64,000 nt of DNA, taken from assembly GCA_964421595.1 (NCBI GenBank), contig CAYQXY010000016.1, positions 34,909 through 98,908 of the forward strand, written 5' to 3'. Both the position numbers and the translations under genes were made by a program. This document shows, one piece after another, positions 19,420 through 28,066 of the stretch; within the stretch, counting starts at the first letter, position 1; each line of letters opens with the position of its first letter. The DNA is from PXAP01 sp964421595. GTDB taxonomy: Bacteria > Bacteroidota > Bacteroidia > Bacteroidales > PUMT01. The notes beneath the pieces were generated by a model. The model was not told where the DNA came from, made no database searches, and saw nothing but the letters and a program-made list of their open reading frames with translations.

Positions 19420-19550
19420 TTAATGCCAGGAACCTTTACTGTAGCATTGCACTTATCCCGGGTTATTTAAGTTTATTAATACTGACTTGTAATCCGTTTC
19501 CGGCAACGCCCCTGAATTGAATATGAACTATAAACCAATGAATTTACAAT

Positions 19551-20285
19551 ATGAACCTGAATGTGATTAAAATATTATTGCTGACGATAAGCGTAAACCT
19601 TTCCGCTCAGCCTGCTGCCGAAGAAATTCTCAAAAGGGTTGATGAAAATATGTACTCTGAAAGCAGGATTGTAGAGTCGGAAATGACTATTCACGGAAGG
19701 CGTACAAGCCGGACTATATCATCGCGGACCTATTCGGTTGGTGACCAAAAGTCCTTTACCGAGTACTTATCGCCGAGAAGAGAAGAAGGTACTAAAATGC
19801 TGAAACTGGAAGATCAGCTTTGGATGTATTCCCCCTCAACAGATCGTGTGATCCAGATAAGCGGACATATGCTCCGGCAATCTGTCATGGGATCTGACCT
19901 GTCCTATGAGGATATGATGGAAACGCAAAAACTGACTGAAGTTTATTCTGCCGAGGTTACCGGAAATGAAAATATTGGCACAAGAGATGCATGGATCCTT
20001 ACACTTACAGCGAAAACTGATGATGTAACTTATTATTCAAGGAAAATATGGATAGATAGTGAACGGTTCATACCACTTCAGGAGGAGTTGTTCGCTAAAA
20101 GCGGACAGTTGCTCAAACGTACCGAAATGAAAGAAGTGAAGAATATAGGCGGCAGGTGGTTTCCTGCAACAATAGTATTCACTGATGTATTAAAAGATGG
20201 CGATGGCACAGAATTCAAAATTACCGGTATCGAATTCAATGCAGATATCCCCCAGCATATTTTCAGCAGGGCTTCACTCAGGTGA
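19551..20285 (+). CDS. Outer-membrane lipoprotein-sorting-like protein (LolA-like fold)
   Basis: The 244-residue protein has a signal peptide (LLLTISVNLSAQ) and a mature domain that begins AAEEILKRVDENM and contains KMLKLEDQLWMYSPSTDRVI and the SDLSYEDMM block, features of the LolA-like family often found next to FtsX/LolCDE-type exporters. It would act in the periplasm, carrying a lipid or lipoprotein from the ABC exporter. The 131-nt gap to the permease is longer than others in the cassette, but no terminator is seen between them. Confidence 0.82.
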   Translation: MNLNVIKILLLTISVNLSAQPAAEEILKRVDENMYSESRIVESEMTIHGRRTSRTISSRTYSVGDQKSFTEYLSPRREEGTKMLKLEDQLWMYSPSTDRVIQISGHMLRQSVMGSDLSYEDMMETQKLTEVYSAEVTGNENIGTRDAWILTLTAKTDDVTYYSRKIWIDSERFIPLQEELFAKSGQLLKRTEMKEVKNIGGRWFPATIVFTDVLKDGDGTEFKITGIEFNADIPQHIFSRASLR

Positions 20286-21540
20286 CAGGAAGAAAGTTAG
20301 CTCCATGACTCACCCATTCGGGAATAGTATTGGCCGATAAGGCAAATTCAGAGATTTTGTTAAAAAGAAGCTCCTGATACTTTTCGGAATTCTGTTTTTG
20401 TCTGATAATATATTCAGGGTCTAACGGGTAATGTTTGTGGAAGGCGGAAATATACTTCCTGCAAAAAAACCTCTGTCCTGTAATTACAGATCCGATTATA
20501 AACAGGTGAAAACTTTTTTTGATAAGCCCGGCAAACTGTTCATTATCGATCCCGGCTCTCTTCATCATCAAAACAACATCCTCACCAAGCCGGTACAGCT
20601 TATTTATAGAACTGTCAATCCCGCCTTCAAGTGAAGCTATGTAAAAACATGTCATCAATCCGTTTCCGGCATCTTCATCAAGATCCTGCAGATCATCAAG
20701 CAACTGGAGGTAAGCGCCGTAAATAAATAAAAAACCTTCAAGAGAACTATCCAGATCTCCTTTAACAAGATAACCGTCAGCTACAACTGAAGTCCCTCCT
20801 TTATCAGCACATATTACCAAAGCCTGGCGGGACGAAAGTCTTTCATCACCAGTGTGATTTATAAGCTCCATGCTTTTTGTCTGTGCCGAATGAATTGCCT
20901 GAAGGCTCCGGTATACTCCCGGATACAGATCCCTGTCCCATTCCTTCTCGATCATACCAACGAGATTAAATATCTTTACCTCAACCGGATTCTCCGGTGC
21001 TATTTTATCACCATTAAGCCTTTTGGCAAACCTCTGTGAAAACTCTGCCTTCTGGTAATTAGTCACACACGGATCGTCAATAAAATTATCTGTATAGGGA
21101 TAAAGCATGCTATAGGCAAATACAGAGGGACTCAGGGATACTTTCTCACCAAGCAATAACTGAACACCATTCATTATCCAAACATTACGACAGGCCTGAA
21201 ATATGCTTTGCATCGGGAGATCCGGGTCAAATTTAACAGCTGCAGTAATGAACCCGAATGTTGAGCTTAGCATTTGATCAGAAAAAATCATGTTTAGCTG
21301 ATCTTCAGAATAATCCATAACATTCTTGAAGAAGTCTTTAAGACTTTTAAAAAACTCTTTATCAATCAATGCATCCGGATTTTTTATTTCCTGACCATTA
21401 TGCGATTTCAGTTGCCCGATCAATTGACGGAGATGCCTTTCCTTTTGCTTTTGCTCATTTTGTGAATATATCCTGCCTGGTTCGGGAAAAGCTGTCCCGG
21501 CGTTATCCCATAATTCAATAAAGACTTCCAGGTGGTTCAT
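20278..21540 (-). CDS. Isoprenoid-synthase-like protein with two Asp-rich motifs, function unknown
   Basis: The 420-residue protein has no signal peptide and appears largely alpha-helical. Two Asp-rich motifs are visible: DNFIDD (151-156) and LQLLDDLQDLDED (278-290), where D282-D-L-Q-D286 is a DDxxD motif. The second sits in a context like the second Asp-rich motif of trans-isoprenyl diphosphate synthases (FQxxDDxxD). This suggests the class I isoprenoid synthase fold, in which such motifs bind Mg-diphosphate. The length exceeds the usual 300-350 residues and I cannot name a family or substrate. Its 3' end overlaps the converging LolA-like gene by 8 nt. Confidence 0.5.
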   Translation of the reverse strand: MNHLEVFIELWDNAGTAFPEPGRIYSQNEQKQKERHLRQLIGQLKSHNGQEIKNPDALIDKEFFKSLKDFFKNVMDYSEDQLNMIFSDQMLSSTFGFITAAVKFDPDLPMQSIFQACRNVWIMNGVQLLLGEKVSLSPSVFAYSMLYPYTDNFIDDPCVTNYQKAEFSQRFAKRLNGDKIAPENPVEVKIFNLVGMIEKEWDRDLYPGVYRSLQAIHSAQTKSMELINHTGDERLSSRQALVICADKGGTSVVADGYLVKGDLDSSLEGFLFIYGAYLQLLDDLQDLDEDAGNGLMTCFYIASLEGGIDSSINKLYRLGEDVVLMMKRAGIDNEQFAGLIKKSFHLFIIGSVITGQRFFCRKYISAFHKHYPLDPEYIIRQKQNSEKYQELLFNKISEFALSANTIPEWVSHGANFLPVT

Positions 21541-21607
21541 TAAGAAATTTTTGGATTATCCAGCCAAAGATAATAATTGTTAAGCTAAAGCATAATCAAG
21601 TTGGCAC

Positions 21608-22861
21608 TTATCCCGCTATTGACGGGACAGATTTTTTAAGTGGCTGCCATTTCAGATAAGTAAGGCTTCGCCATAACCATTCGGCCGGACCATAGTTATA
21701 GTGGGACAGCCACCACATACTGAATGGTATTTGTAATCCAAATATAAGGATGCTTAGCAAAATACCCTGAAAAACTGTTATTTGACCAAATAAACCAAAA
21801 CCATATGGTAAAAATAATGTAGTGCAGATCACCGATTGTAACAGGTAATTGGTAAGGGCCATTCTGCCAACCGGTGCGAGATATTTTCCAATTGTTAATT
21901 TTCCGTAATGGTAAAGCAGAGTTATTGCTGACACATAAAACAGGCATAAGAAGAAACCAGCTGCTATATGTGTAAATATGGCCAGCAAAGATGTAAGATC
22001 CATACCAGTTCCATCTGCTGAAAAATATGAATAAACATAAATTAAACTTGCTGTTGTTCCAATAACAAGACCAACCCATAATGACTTCCTGAAAAACGGA
22101 ATATGGTCTTTATAATGTGCAATCAATCCTTTTCTGGCAGCCCAGACACCAAGCAGGAACATTGCAAGAACGACCGGATAGAAAAACAGGATACCCGGCA
22201 ACAGCAACTGGTATTCTTTAAGACGGACTTGTACTAATTGCGAAAAACTGCCTTCCGAATAGGTCCTGGTTGCATCAGCAATAAAAGCCGTAAGGTATTC
22301 CATCCTTTCAATTGTGCTGTTCTCGAAGGCAGCTTTTGCTTCAGGGTTCAATGATGCAAGAGTTGACATGAGGAACATCAGCAACGATAACATAACAGGC
22401 ACAAGGGCAATCCAAACCGCCCATTTTACAAGTCCCCGATCAGACTTTCGCCGAAAAAGCAGAAGTATAAAACCAAATAATGCATAAAAAACAAGAATAT
22501 CCCCCGGCCACAATAAAACAACATGGGCAATCCCAATAAGCAGAAGTATAAATAACCTTCTTCGGAAAAGGGGAATTATACCAGGTTCATTGCTCTTTTT
22601 GTTCAGGAAAATCCAGAAACCATATCCAAAAAGCATTGAAAAGAGAACATAGAACTTCCCTTCAAAGAAAAACTTAATAAATGCTTCTGAAACCATTCCG
22701 GCAGTATCAGCTGACCCTGTATAACCAACAAGCATAAGGCTCGTTGGCCGGTAGAAGATTTGCATGTTCACCATTAAAATTCCAAATATTGCGAAGCCTC
22801 TGAGTATATCAAGAAGGACATGGCGTTCAGGGGCAGCGACCGGTGAGAAACTTGTATTCAT
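21608..22861 (-). CDS. DUF418-family integral membrane protein
   Basis: The 417-residue protein begins after a short tail with the family motif LLDILRGFAIFGILMVNMQ. It has about ten predicted membrane helices and a conserved C-terminal part (GRMALTNYLLQSVICTTLF, then FSMWWLSHYNYGPAEWLWRSLTY), which is diagnostic of DUF418 (YeiB-like). The function of the family is not established; it resembles acyltransferase-3-type membrane proteins. It stands alone, and a 36-nt element lies about 180 nt upstream. Confidence 0.9.
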   Translation of the reverse strand: MNTSFSPVAAPERHVLLDILRGFAIFGILMVNMQIFYRPTSLMLVGYTGSADTAGMVSEAFIKFFFEGKFYVLFSMLFGYGFWIFLNKKSNEPGIIPLFRRRLFILLLIGIAHVVLLWPGDILVFYALFGFILLLFRRKSDRGLVKWAVWIALVPVMLSLLMFLMSTLASLNPEAKAAFENSTIERMEYLTAFIADATRTYSEGSFSQLVQVRLKEYQLLLPGILFFYPVVLAMFLLGVWAARKGLIAHYKDHIPFFRKSLWVGLVIGTTASLIYVYSYFSADGTGMDLTSLLAIFTHIAAGFFLCLFYVSAITLLYHYGKLTIGKYLAPVGRMALTNYLLQSVICTTLFLPYGFGLFGQITVFQGILLSILIFGLQIPFSMWWLSHYNYGPAEWLWRSLTYLKWQPLKKSVPSIAG

Positions 22862-22936
22862 CTTAATTTTGGGTTAATAAATTAATATTCCAGCAATTAT
22901 ATTTTGCAGTTAATTCTTGTTCAGTATTTAAGTTCT

Positions 22937-22967
22937 GATGGATTACACATGCTTATTCTTTTTTACC
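22937..22967 (-). repeat. Interspersed repeat, copy F (degenerate end)
   Basis: On the minus strand it reads AAAAAAGAATAAGCATG then TGTAATCCATC, matching the AAAAAGAAATGAATAAAGCATG and GGTGATCCATC portions of copy C with several substitutions. Only half of the element is recognisable. Confidence 0.4.
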
Positions 22968-23042
22968 AGTAAGCATCATCTTTCATTCCAAAATTATTAT
23001 TTGTCTGGTTAAGAGTGAATTTACGTTTTTACCAGATTGATT

Positions 23043-23078
23043 ATTGTCACAAAACAGAACATTTACTGTACGATTTTG
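23043..23078 (-). repeat. 36-nt intergenic element, copy 2
   Basis: It matches copy 1 at 1146-1181 in 30 of 36 positions: the first 15 (ATTGTCACAAAACAG) and the block TGTACGATT are identical. The central symmetry is weaker here (ACA-N5-TGT retained). It lies 181 nt upstream of the leftward DUF418 gene. Confidence 0.55.
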
Positions 23079-23207
23079 ATTCAGGATTTGCGAATAATGA
23101 GTTTTATAATTAGTATTGAATAAAAAATGAATCAATTTAAAAAAGTGCCTCATAAAAAACAATAGCAATCCAGTCCAAAGTCAATTTACATTACTAACTT
23201 CTTAGAC

Positions 23208-23921
23208 ATGATAGTATTTAAAAACATTAAAGATGATCTAAACGGCTTTGCTGATGAAAAAAAGTCCGGTTTCCTGCCAAAGTTCTTTAAGGCTTTCCCT
23301 GGTGGTTACGGAGAAGGTGACTTGTTTCTTGGTGTTACTGTACCACACCAGAGAACAATTGCACGTAAATATTACAAAGTAATCTCACATGGAGAAACTG
23401 AACTTTTATTAAGAGGAGTTTTTCATGAATACAGGCTAACAGCAATTTTCATACTGGTAATGAAATATGAGAAGTCTTCATCGGAAAAGGACAAAGATGC
23501 TATTATCAGTCTGTATCTTGACAATCTTGATTTTATAAATAACTGGGACCTGGTTGATTCATCAGCCTACAAACTACTTGGAGCATGGCTTTATAAACGT
23601 GACAAAGATCTGCTTTATGAACTGGCGCTATCAGATAATTTATGGAAGCAAAGGATCTCAATTATCTCCACACTTTTTTTCATTCGAAATGGTTGTTATC
23701 AGGACACTTTGAATCTTGCAGTACTTTTGCTTAATCACGAACATGACCTGATCCACAAGGCTGTAGGCTGGATGCTCAGGGAGATAGGCAATCGTGATCC
23801 GGAAATTGAGATGGAATTCCTGAAGAAGCACTATAGAAAGATGCCAAGGACAATGCTCCGTTATGCCATCGAAAAGTTCGATCAGGATTTAAGGCTGGGG
23901 TTTATGAAAGGAACTGTATAG
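23208..23921 (+). CDS. DNA alkylation repair protein, AlkD-like
   Basis: The 237-residue protein consists of HEAT-like helical repeats. Characteristic blocks are the conserved early region EYRLTAIFILVMKYEKS, then NNWDLVDSSAYKLLGAWLY, then the repair-family block WKQRISIISTLFFIRNG, and KAVGWMLREIGNRDPE. AlkD-type glycosylases remove positively charged alkylated bases without base flipping. The WD and RE residues in these blocks correspond to residues conserved in the family. It stands alone. Confidence 0.9.
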   Translation: MIVFKNIKDDLNGFADEKKSGFLPKFFKAFPGGYGEGDLFLGVTVPHQRTIARKYYKVISHGETELLLRGVFHEYRLTAIFILVMKYEKSSSEKDKDAIISLYLDNLDFINNWDLVDSSAYKLLGAWLYKRDKDLLYELALSDNLWKQRISIISTLFFIRNGCYQDTLNLAVLLLNHEHDLIHKAVGWMLREIGNRDPEIEMEFLKKHYRKMPRTMLRYAIEKFDQDLRLGFMKGTV

Positions 23922-24045
23922 CTTCTTAAGTTTATACATTGTTTTACTGACCGTCTGTAAAGCTTTAAAAAAGAATTATATTTACTGTTCATTGCTATCG
24001 GGTACAGGACTTGCATCCTTATCCTACCAATAATTTCCTTTAAAC

Positions 24046-25641
24046 ATGAATAAAGCAGAAACCGGCATACTGAAATTTTTTATGGTCATTCTTCTGATTC
24101 CACTATGGAAAAATGCAGAAGCCACTTTTTCTTCAAACCTGCCTCTGCTTAAAATAACAACTGAGAATAACCAACAAATTATACGTGAATCAAGAAGGAG
24201 CGCAAAAATTGAAATTATATACAACGGACCCGGGCAAAGAAACTTTTATTCCGATTACGCCGGTCATTTCAGCGGAAATGCTGAAATAAGGATAAGGGGA
24301 AACTCCACTGCAGGATGGCCAAAAAAACCTTACGATTTTAAAATTGTAGATGAGCAGGGCGAGAACCGAAACGCTTCCTTGCTTGATATGCCAGAGCACG
24401 AGGACTGGCTTTTGCTTGCCAGTTACCTTGATCATTCATTTATCAGAACCCCTCTTGCAAAGCACCTGTCGATGATGCAGGGAAGATGGGCAAGTAAAAG
24501 CAGGATGGTTGAGGTTTTTCTGAATGGGGAATATCAGGGTATCTATATTCTGATTGAGAAAATAAAAAGAAGTAACCGCAGGTTAGGTGTTGAGAGGCTT
24601 GAAAGACACCAGATAACCTATCCTGATATAACCGGTGGTTATATTTATGAAATATCAGGACAAAAAAACAATCTTGGCGAAACACGTGAACTGAATTATC
24701 CTGATTTTGACAAGGCCGCCCCGGAACAAATTGCATATATCAGGCAGTATGATGATAATTTCAGGAATGCAATGAGGTCGTCCGACTATACCGATCATTA
24801 CCAGGAGTGGATTGATGCCGATTCATTTGTCGATGAACTGATTGTGCAGGAGGCAATGAGAAACAGTGATGCTTATGGCTGGAGTGCTTATTTTCACAAG
24901 CGAAGGGAAGGTAAAATAAACGCCGGACCTGTATGGGATTTTGACCAGTCAGCCGGCAACTCATCCTATCCTGATAACGGTGTTGCGACAGGCTGGCTCT
25001 ACGCACACCACCTGACAAATAATACACCGTTTTTCTGGAAACTGCTAATGGATGATCCGGTATTTAAATATAAGGTCAGGACACGCTGGGAGAGTTTGAG
25101 GGAGGATGTATACAGCACAGAGAACCTTATGCACTTTATCGATTCAATTGCTGATCTGCTGTCAGAACCCCAATCCAGGGAATTTCAAAAATGGCCGGTC
25201 CTTGGCGTGAATTTCTGGCGCGAGACACACGGATACCAGTCCCGGAACACATACCGGAAGGAAGTAGATTATCTGAAAAGTTTCCTGAAGCAAAGATGGT
25301 TATGGATGGATCAGGAACTGGCCAGGGTCAGTCACCCCGATTCTGTCAACAGCTCACCGTCAGGCAACCTTGACGCCAGTGCAATCGTATTCCCCAATCC
25401 GGCAATAGATAATGTTTCATTCACAATTACCAGTGAATATAATACTGAAGCTGTAATTAATATCTATTTATCTTATGGTTCGCAGCTTATTCATACCAGC
25501 AGGGTGACCTTAAATAAAGGAGAAAATAATATTACACTTCCCCTGGAAAGAAGTATTATTCCCGGCATCTATATATACAGTATCAAACTGGAAAACCCTG
25601 AAAACAGGAAGCTTCAGGGTAAATTCATCAAAGTGGATTAA
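24046..25641 (+). CDS. Secreted CotH-family protein with T9SS sorting domain
   Basis: The 531-residue protein has a signal peptide (about 1-26), then a CotH kinase-like domain (about 75-420) with RIRGNSTAGWPKKPYDFK, LDHSFIRTPLAKHL and the metal/ATP-site motif NAGPVWDFDQSAGNS. The last 80 residues are a type A T9SS sorting domain (VFPNPAIDN near its start, IPGIYIYSIKLEN and a final KFIKVD), so the protein should be exported by the type IX system. Known CotH proteins act as protein kinases or spore-coat or surface proteins; the substrate here is unknown. The T9SS tail supports assignment to Bacteroidota. Confidence 0.92.
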   Translation: MNKAETGILKFFMVILLIPLWKNAEATFSSNLPLLKITTENNQQIIRESRRSAKIEIIYNGPGQRNFYSDYAGHFSGNAEIRIRGNSTAGWPKKPYDFKIVDEQGENRNASLLDMPEHEDWLLLASYLDHSFIRTPLAKHLSMMQGRWASKSRMVEVFLNGEYQGIYILIEKIKRSNRRLGVERLERHQITYPDITGGYIYEISGQKNNLGETRELNYPDFDKAAPEQIAYIRQYDDNFRNAMRSSDYTDHYQEWIDADSFVDELIVQEAMRNSDAYGWSAYFHKRREGKINAGPVWDFDQSAGNSSYPDNGVATGWLYAHHLTNNTPFFWKLLMDDPVFKYKVRTRWESLREDVYSTENLMHFIDSIADLLSEPQSREFQKWPVLGVNFWRETHGYQSRNTYRKEVDYLKSFLKQRWLWMDQELARVSHPDSVNSSPSGNLDASAIVFPNPAIDNVSFTITSEYNTEAVINIYLSYGSQLIHTSRVTLNKGENNITLPLERSIIPGIYIYSIKLENPENRKLQGKFIKVD

Positions 25642-25849
25642 TTTTATGTGTTCTAGTATTCCTGCCCCAATCCGGTCTTTTGGGTAAGCATTTCAATTTT
25701 TGTTTTTAATATCCCTAAATCTTAAATTGCAGAAGTTATTTTACTGAAAAAACATTCAAAATAACAAGGCCTTAAGCGTTAATTCAGGTACCTTTCAATT
25801 CATCCGGTCCTCTCTGAAGAAGATCAATTAACTATGTAAAAATACCATA

Positions 25850-26938
25850 ATGTTAAAGAGCATACTTAAAACTATTCCGGGTTTAGTAGTCGCTTCACTC
25901 TTTCTTGCCTGTTCACAATCTGATGAAAACCAGACTGTTTTACCTTTCATTAAAGGTATTTATGGAAACCCCGGCACTCTGCTAGACTCAGGATATTCAT
26001 TTGATTCACTTGGTGTAAATGCGGTTTTTGTAAGAAGTATTTCACTTAATCCGGAGTTTTATGAAGCAGCACGTGATCAGGGCTGCAGGGTTTATGTAGA
26101 GTTTCCTACACTTCTGGGCCGGAATTATGTTGAGGAGAACCCGGAAGCATGGCCGATAAATGAAGAGGGAGAGCAGTCACCGGCAGCGGACTGGTTCATG
26201 GGTGTATGCCCGACAAATTATGATTTCAGGGAATACAGGATGACTCAGTTAAGGGAAATACTCGGGAATTATGAGGTTGACGGTATTTTCCTTGATTATG
26301 TGCACTGGCACGCTCAGTTTGAAACCCCAAATCCCATACTTCCTGAAACTTGTTTCTGCAATAATTGTACAGATCTTTTTGAAGCTGAATACAATCTTGA
26401 TATTCCCGGTGCAGAAATCTCAGAAAAAGCCTCCTGGATACTGAAGGAGAAGGACATGGAATGGAGAAAATGGAGAAGTGATATTCTTAACGGCTGGGTA
26501 AGGGACCTTGGCGAAGAGGTAAAGAATTTAAGACCTGATGCCTTATTAGGCATATTTTACTGCTCATGGTACGAAGACGACCATGATAATGCGCTGTACC
26601 GGATACTGGGTATAGATGTTGCTGAATTTGCAGATCTTGCCGATGTACTGTCTCCAATGTTGTTTCATATGATGAAGGACAGGCCTGTAGAATGGGTGGG
26701 TGAGTATCTGGCCTGGCTGAGCAGTCATATCAGTGACGAAGTAAGTCAATCACCGAAAATATGGCCAATAGTCCAGGCTCACAATAACCCGGGAATAATA
26801 TCTCCGGAAGAGTTCAGACAGGCTATGATTGAAGGATCCAAATCACCCTCAACAGGAATAATGATGTTTTCAGACCAGTCATTATTGCAGGATCAGAAAA
26901 AAATTGAGGTCATGAAGGAACTCTACTCTGTGTGGTAA
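25850..26938 (+). CDS. Glycoside-hydrolase-like TIM-barrel lipoprotein
   Basis: The 362-residue protein has a lipoprotein signal with lipobox SLFLAC (Cys21). The mature part resembles the putative glycoside hydrolase (GHL/DUF-type) TIM barrels: YEVDGIFLDYVHWHAQFE carries an acidic residue at a strand end, followed by the CFCNNCTDLF motif that is recurrent in these proteins. Other barrel strands are VYVEFPTLLG, DALLGIFYCSWY and DVLSPMLFHMM. A role in polysaccharide breakdown at the cell surface is plausible; the substrate is unknown. It is followed 29 nt later by an S9-like hydrolase. Confidence 0.65.
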   Translation: MLKSILKTIPGLVVASLFLACSQSDENQTVLPFIKGIYGNPGTLLDSGYSFDSLGVNAVFVRSISLNPEFYEAARDQGCRVYVEFPTLLGRNYVEENPEAWPINEEGEQSPAADWFMGVCPTNYDFREYRMTQLREILGNYEVDGIFLDYVHWHAQFETPNPILPETCFCNNCTDLFEAEYNLDIPGAEISEKASWILKEKDMEWRKWRSDILNGWVRDLGEEVKNLRPDALLGIFYCSWYEDDHDNALYRILGIDVAEFADLADVLSPMLFHMMKDRPVEWVGEYLAWLSSHISDEVSQSPKIWPIVQAHNNPGIISPEEFRQAMIEGSKSPSTGIMMFSDQSLLQDQKKIEVMKELYSVW

Positions 26939-26967
26939 AAATTTAGAAAACAATAAAAACATAACAT

Positions 26968-28059
26968 ATGGACTATTATAAAAACACTGGAAATTCAATC
27001 ATTTCATTACTGTTTTTTTTCATTGCTGCCGGATTTATTTCAGATGTAACAGGCCAGGAAGATTTGTCAAAAAGCCTGGACAACCACTTTAATAACCTCC
27101 GTCACAGACTGGACATACTTGAAAAAAAGATTGATGATGTTCTCTGGTTTGAGCGTGTTGGAGATGTTGCCCACATTGACAAGGTTTTTCTGGCAGGACC
27201 ACCTCCTGCCCATGCTGAAAAGGCAACCACCCTGGCTGGCCGGAATCCGATTAAATTCTGGTCATACATTTTTATACCCAGGGAAATTGATCCTTCGAAA
27301 AAATATCCGCTGATAGTTCTTCCCCATGGCGGTGTTCATGGCGATTTTAACACCTATTATACACACATTATCAGGGAGATGATGGCCCAGCAGTACATTG
27401 TGGTTGCACCGGAATACAGGGGTAGCACCGGTTACGGAAGAACCACGTATGAATTGATTGATTATGGGGGACTCGAAAACGAAGATGTTAATACAAGCAG
27501 GGAGTTCATGCTTGAGAATTACAGTTTTATTGACAAAAACAGGGTTGGGCTGGTTGGCTGGAGTCACGGAGGAATGATCTCCCTTATGAATATTTTCGAA
27601 CGCCCGGGAGAATACGCATGTGCATTCGCCGGTGTGCCCGTTAGCGACCTGGTTGCAAGGATGGGTTATAAAAGGGCAGCCTATGAGGATTTCTTCTCGG
27701 CAGGTTATCACATTGGAAAAACCGTTGATGAGGATATAGATGAATACCGCCGCAGGTCTCCTGCTTTCCATGCAGGCAAACTTGATACACCTCTCCTGAT
27801 CCACACAAACACCAATGACGAAGACGTTCATGTACTGGAGGTCGAAAGCCTCATAAATGCATTAAAGGCCGAAGGAAAAAAATTTGAATATGAAATATTC
27901 AATGAGATCCCCGGGGGACATTCTTTCGATCGCATGGATCATTCACAGGGACGCGAAATCCGTTTCAGGATCTATAAATTTCTTGAGCAATACCTTAATC
28001 CTCCCGTTAAATTCCGTAACCAGGGTGATATGGAAAGAGCAGCATACAGGTTTAATTAA
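26968..28059 (+). CDS. Secreted alpha/beta hydrolase, prolyl-oligopeptidase (S9) type
   Basis: The 363-residue protein has an N-terminal hydrophobic signal (IISLLFFFIAAGFISDVTGQ). The hydrolase domain shows the oxyanion region LPHGGVHGDF, the nucleophile elbow G-W-S199-H-G, an acid in the loop TNTNDEDVH and the catalytic His in IPGGHSFDRMD. The beta-propeller of full S9 peptidases is absent, so only the catalytic domain is present, behind a coiled-coil-like leader. It may be an esterase or peptidase. It converges on an MFS gene with a 7-nt gap. Confidence 0.85.
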   Translation: MDYYKNTGNSIISLLFFFIAAGFISDVTGQEDLSKSLDNHFNNLRHRLDILEKKIDDVLWFERVGDVAHIDKVFLAGPPPAHAEKATTLAGRNPIKFWSYIFIPREIDPSKKYPLIVLPHGGVHGDFNTYYTHIIREMMAQQYIVVAPEYRGSTGYGRTTYELIDYGGLENEDVNTSREFMLENYSFIDKNRVGLVGWSHGGMISLMNIFERPGEYACAFAGVPVSDLVARMGYKRAAYEDFFSAGYHIGKTVDEDIDEYRRRSPAFHAGKLDTPLLIHTNTNDEDVHVLEVESLINALKAEGKKFEYEIFNEIPGGHSFDRMDHSQGREIRFRIYKFLEQYLNPPVKFRNQGDMERAAYRFN

Positions 28060-28066
28060 CAAGATC

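Larger units (their letters stand above)
22862..23207. other. Divergent intergenic region, DUF418 gene / AlkD-like gene
   Basis: These 346 nt carry a degenerate copy of the interspersed repeat (22937-22967) and the second copy of the 36-nt element (23043-23078). I could not fix promoters for either gene. Confidence 0.55.
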
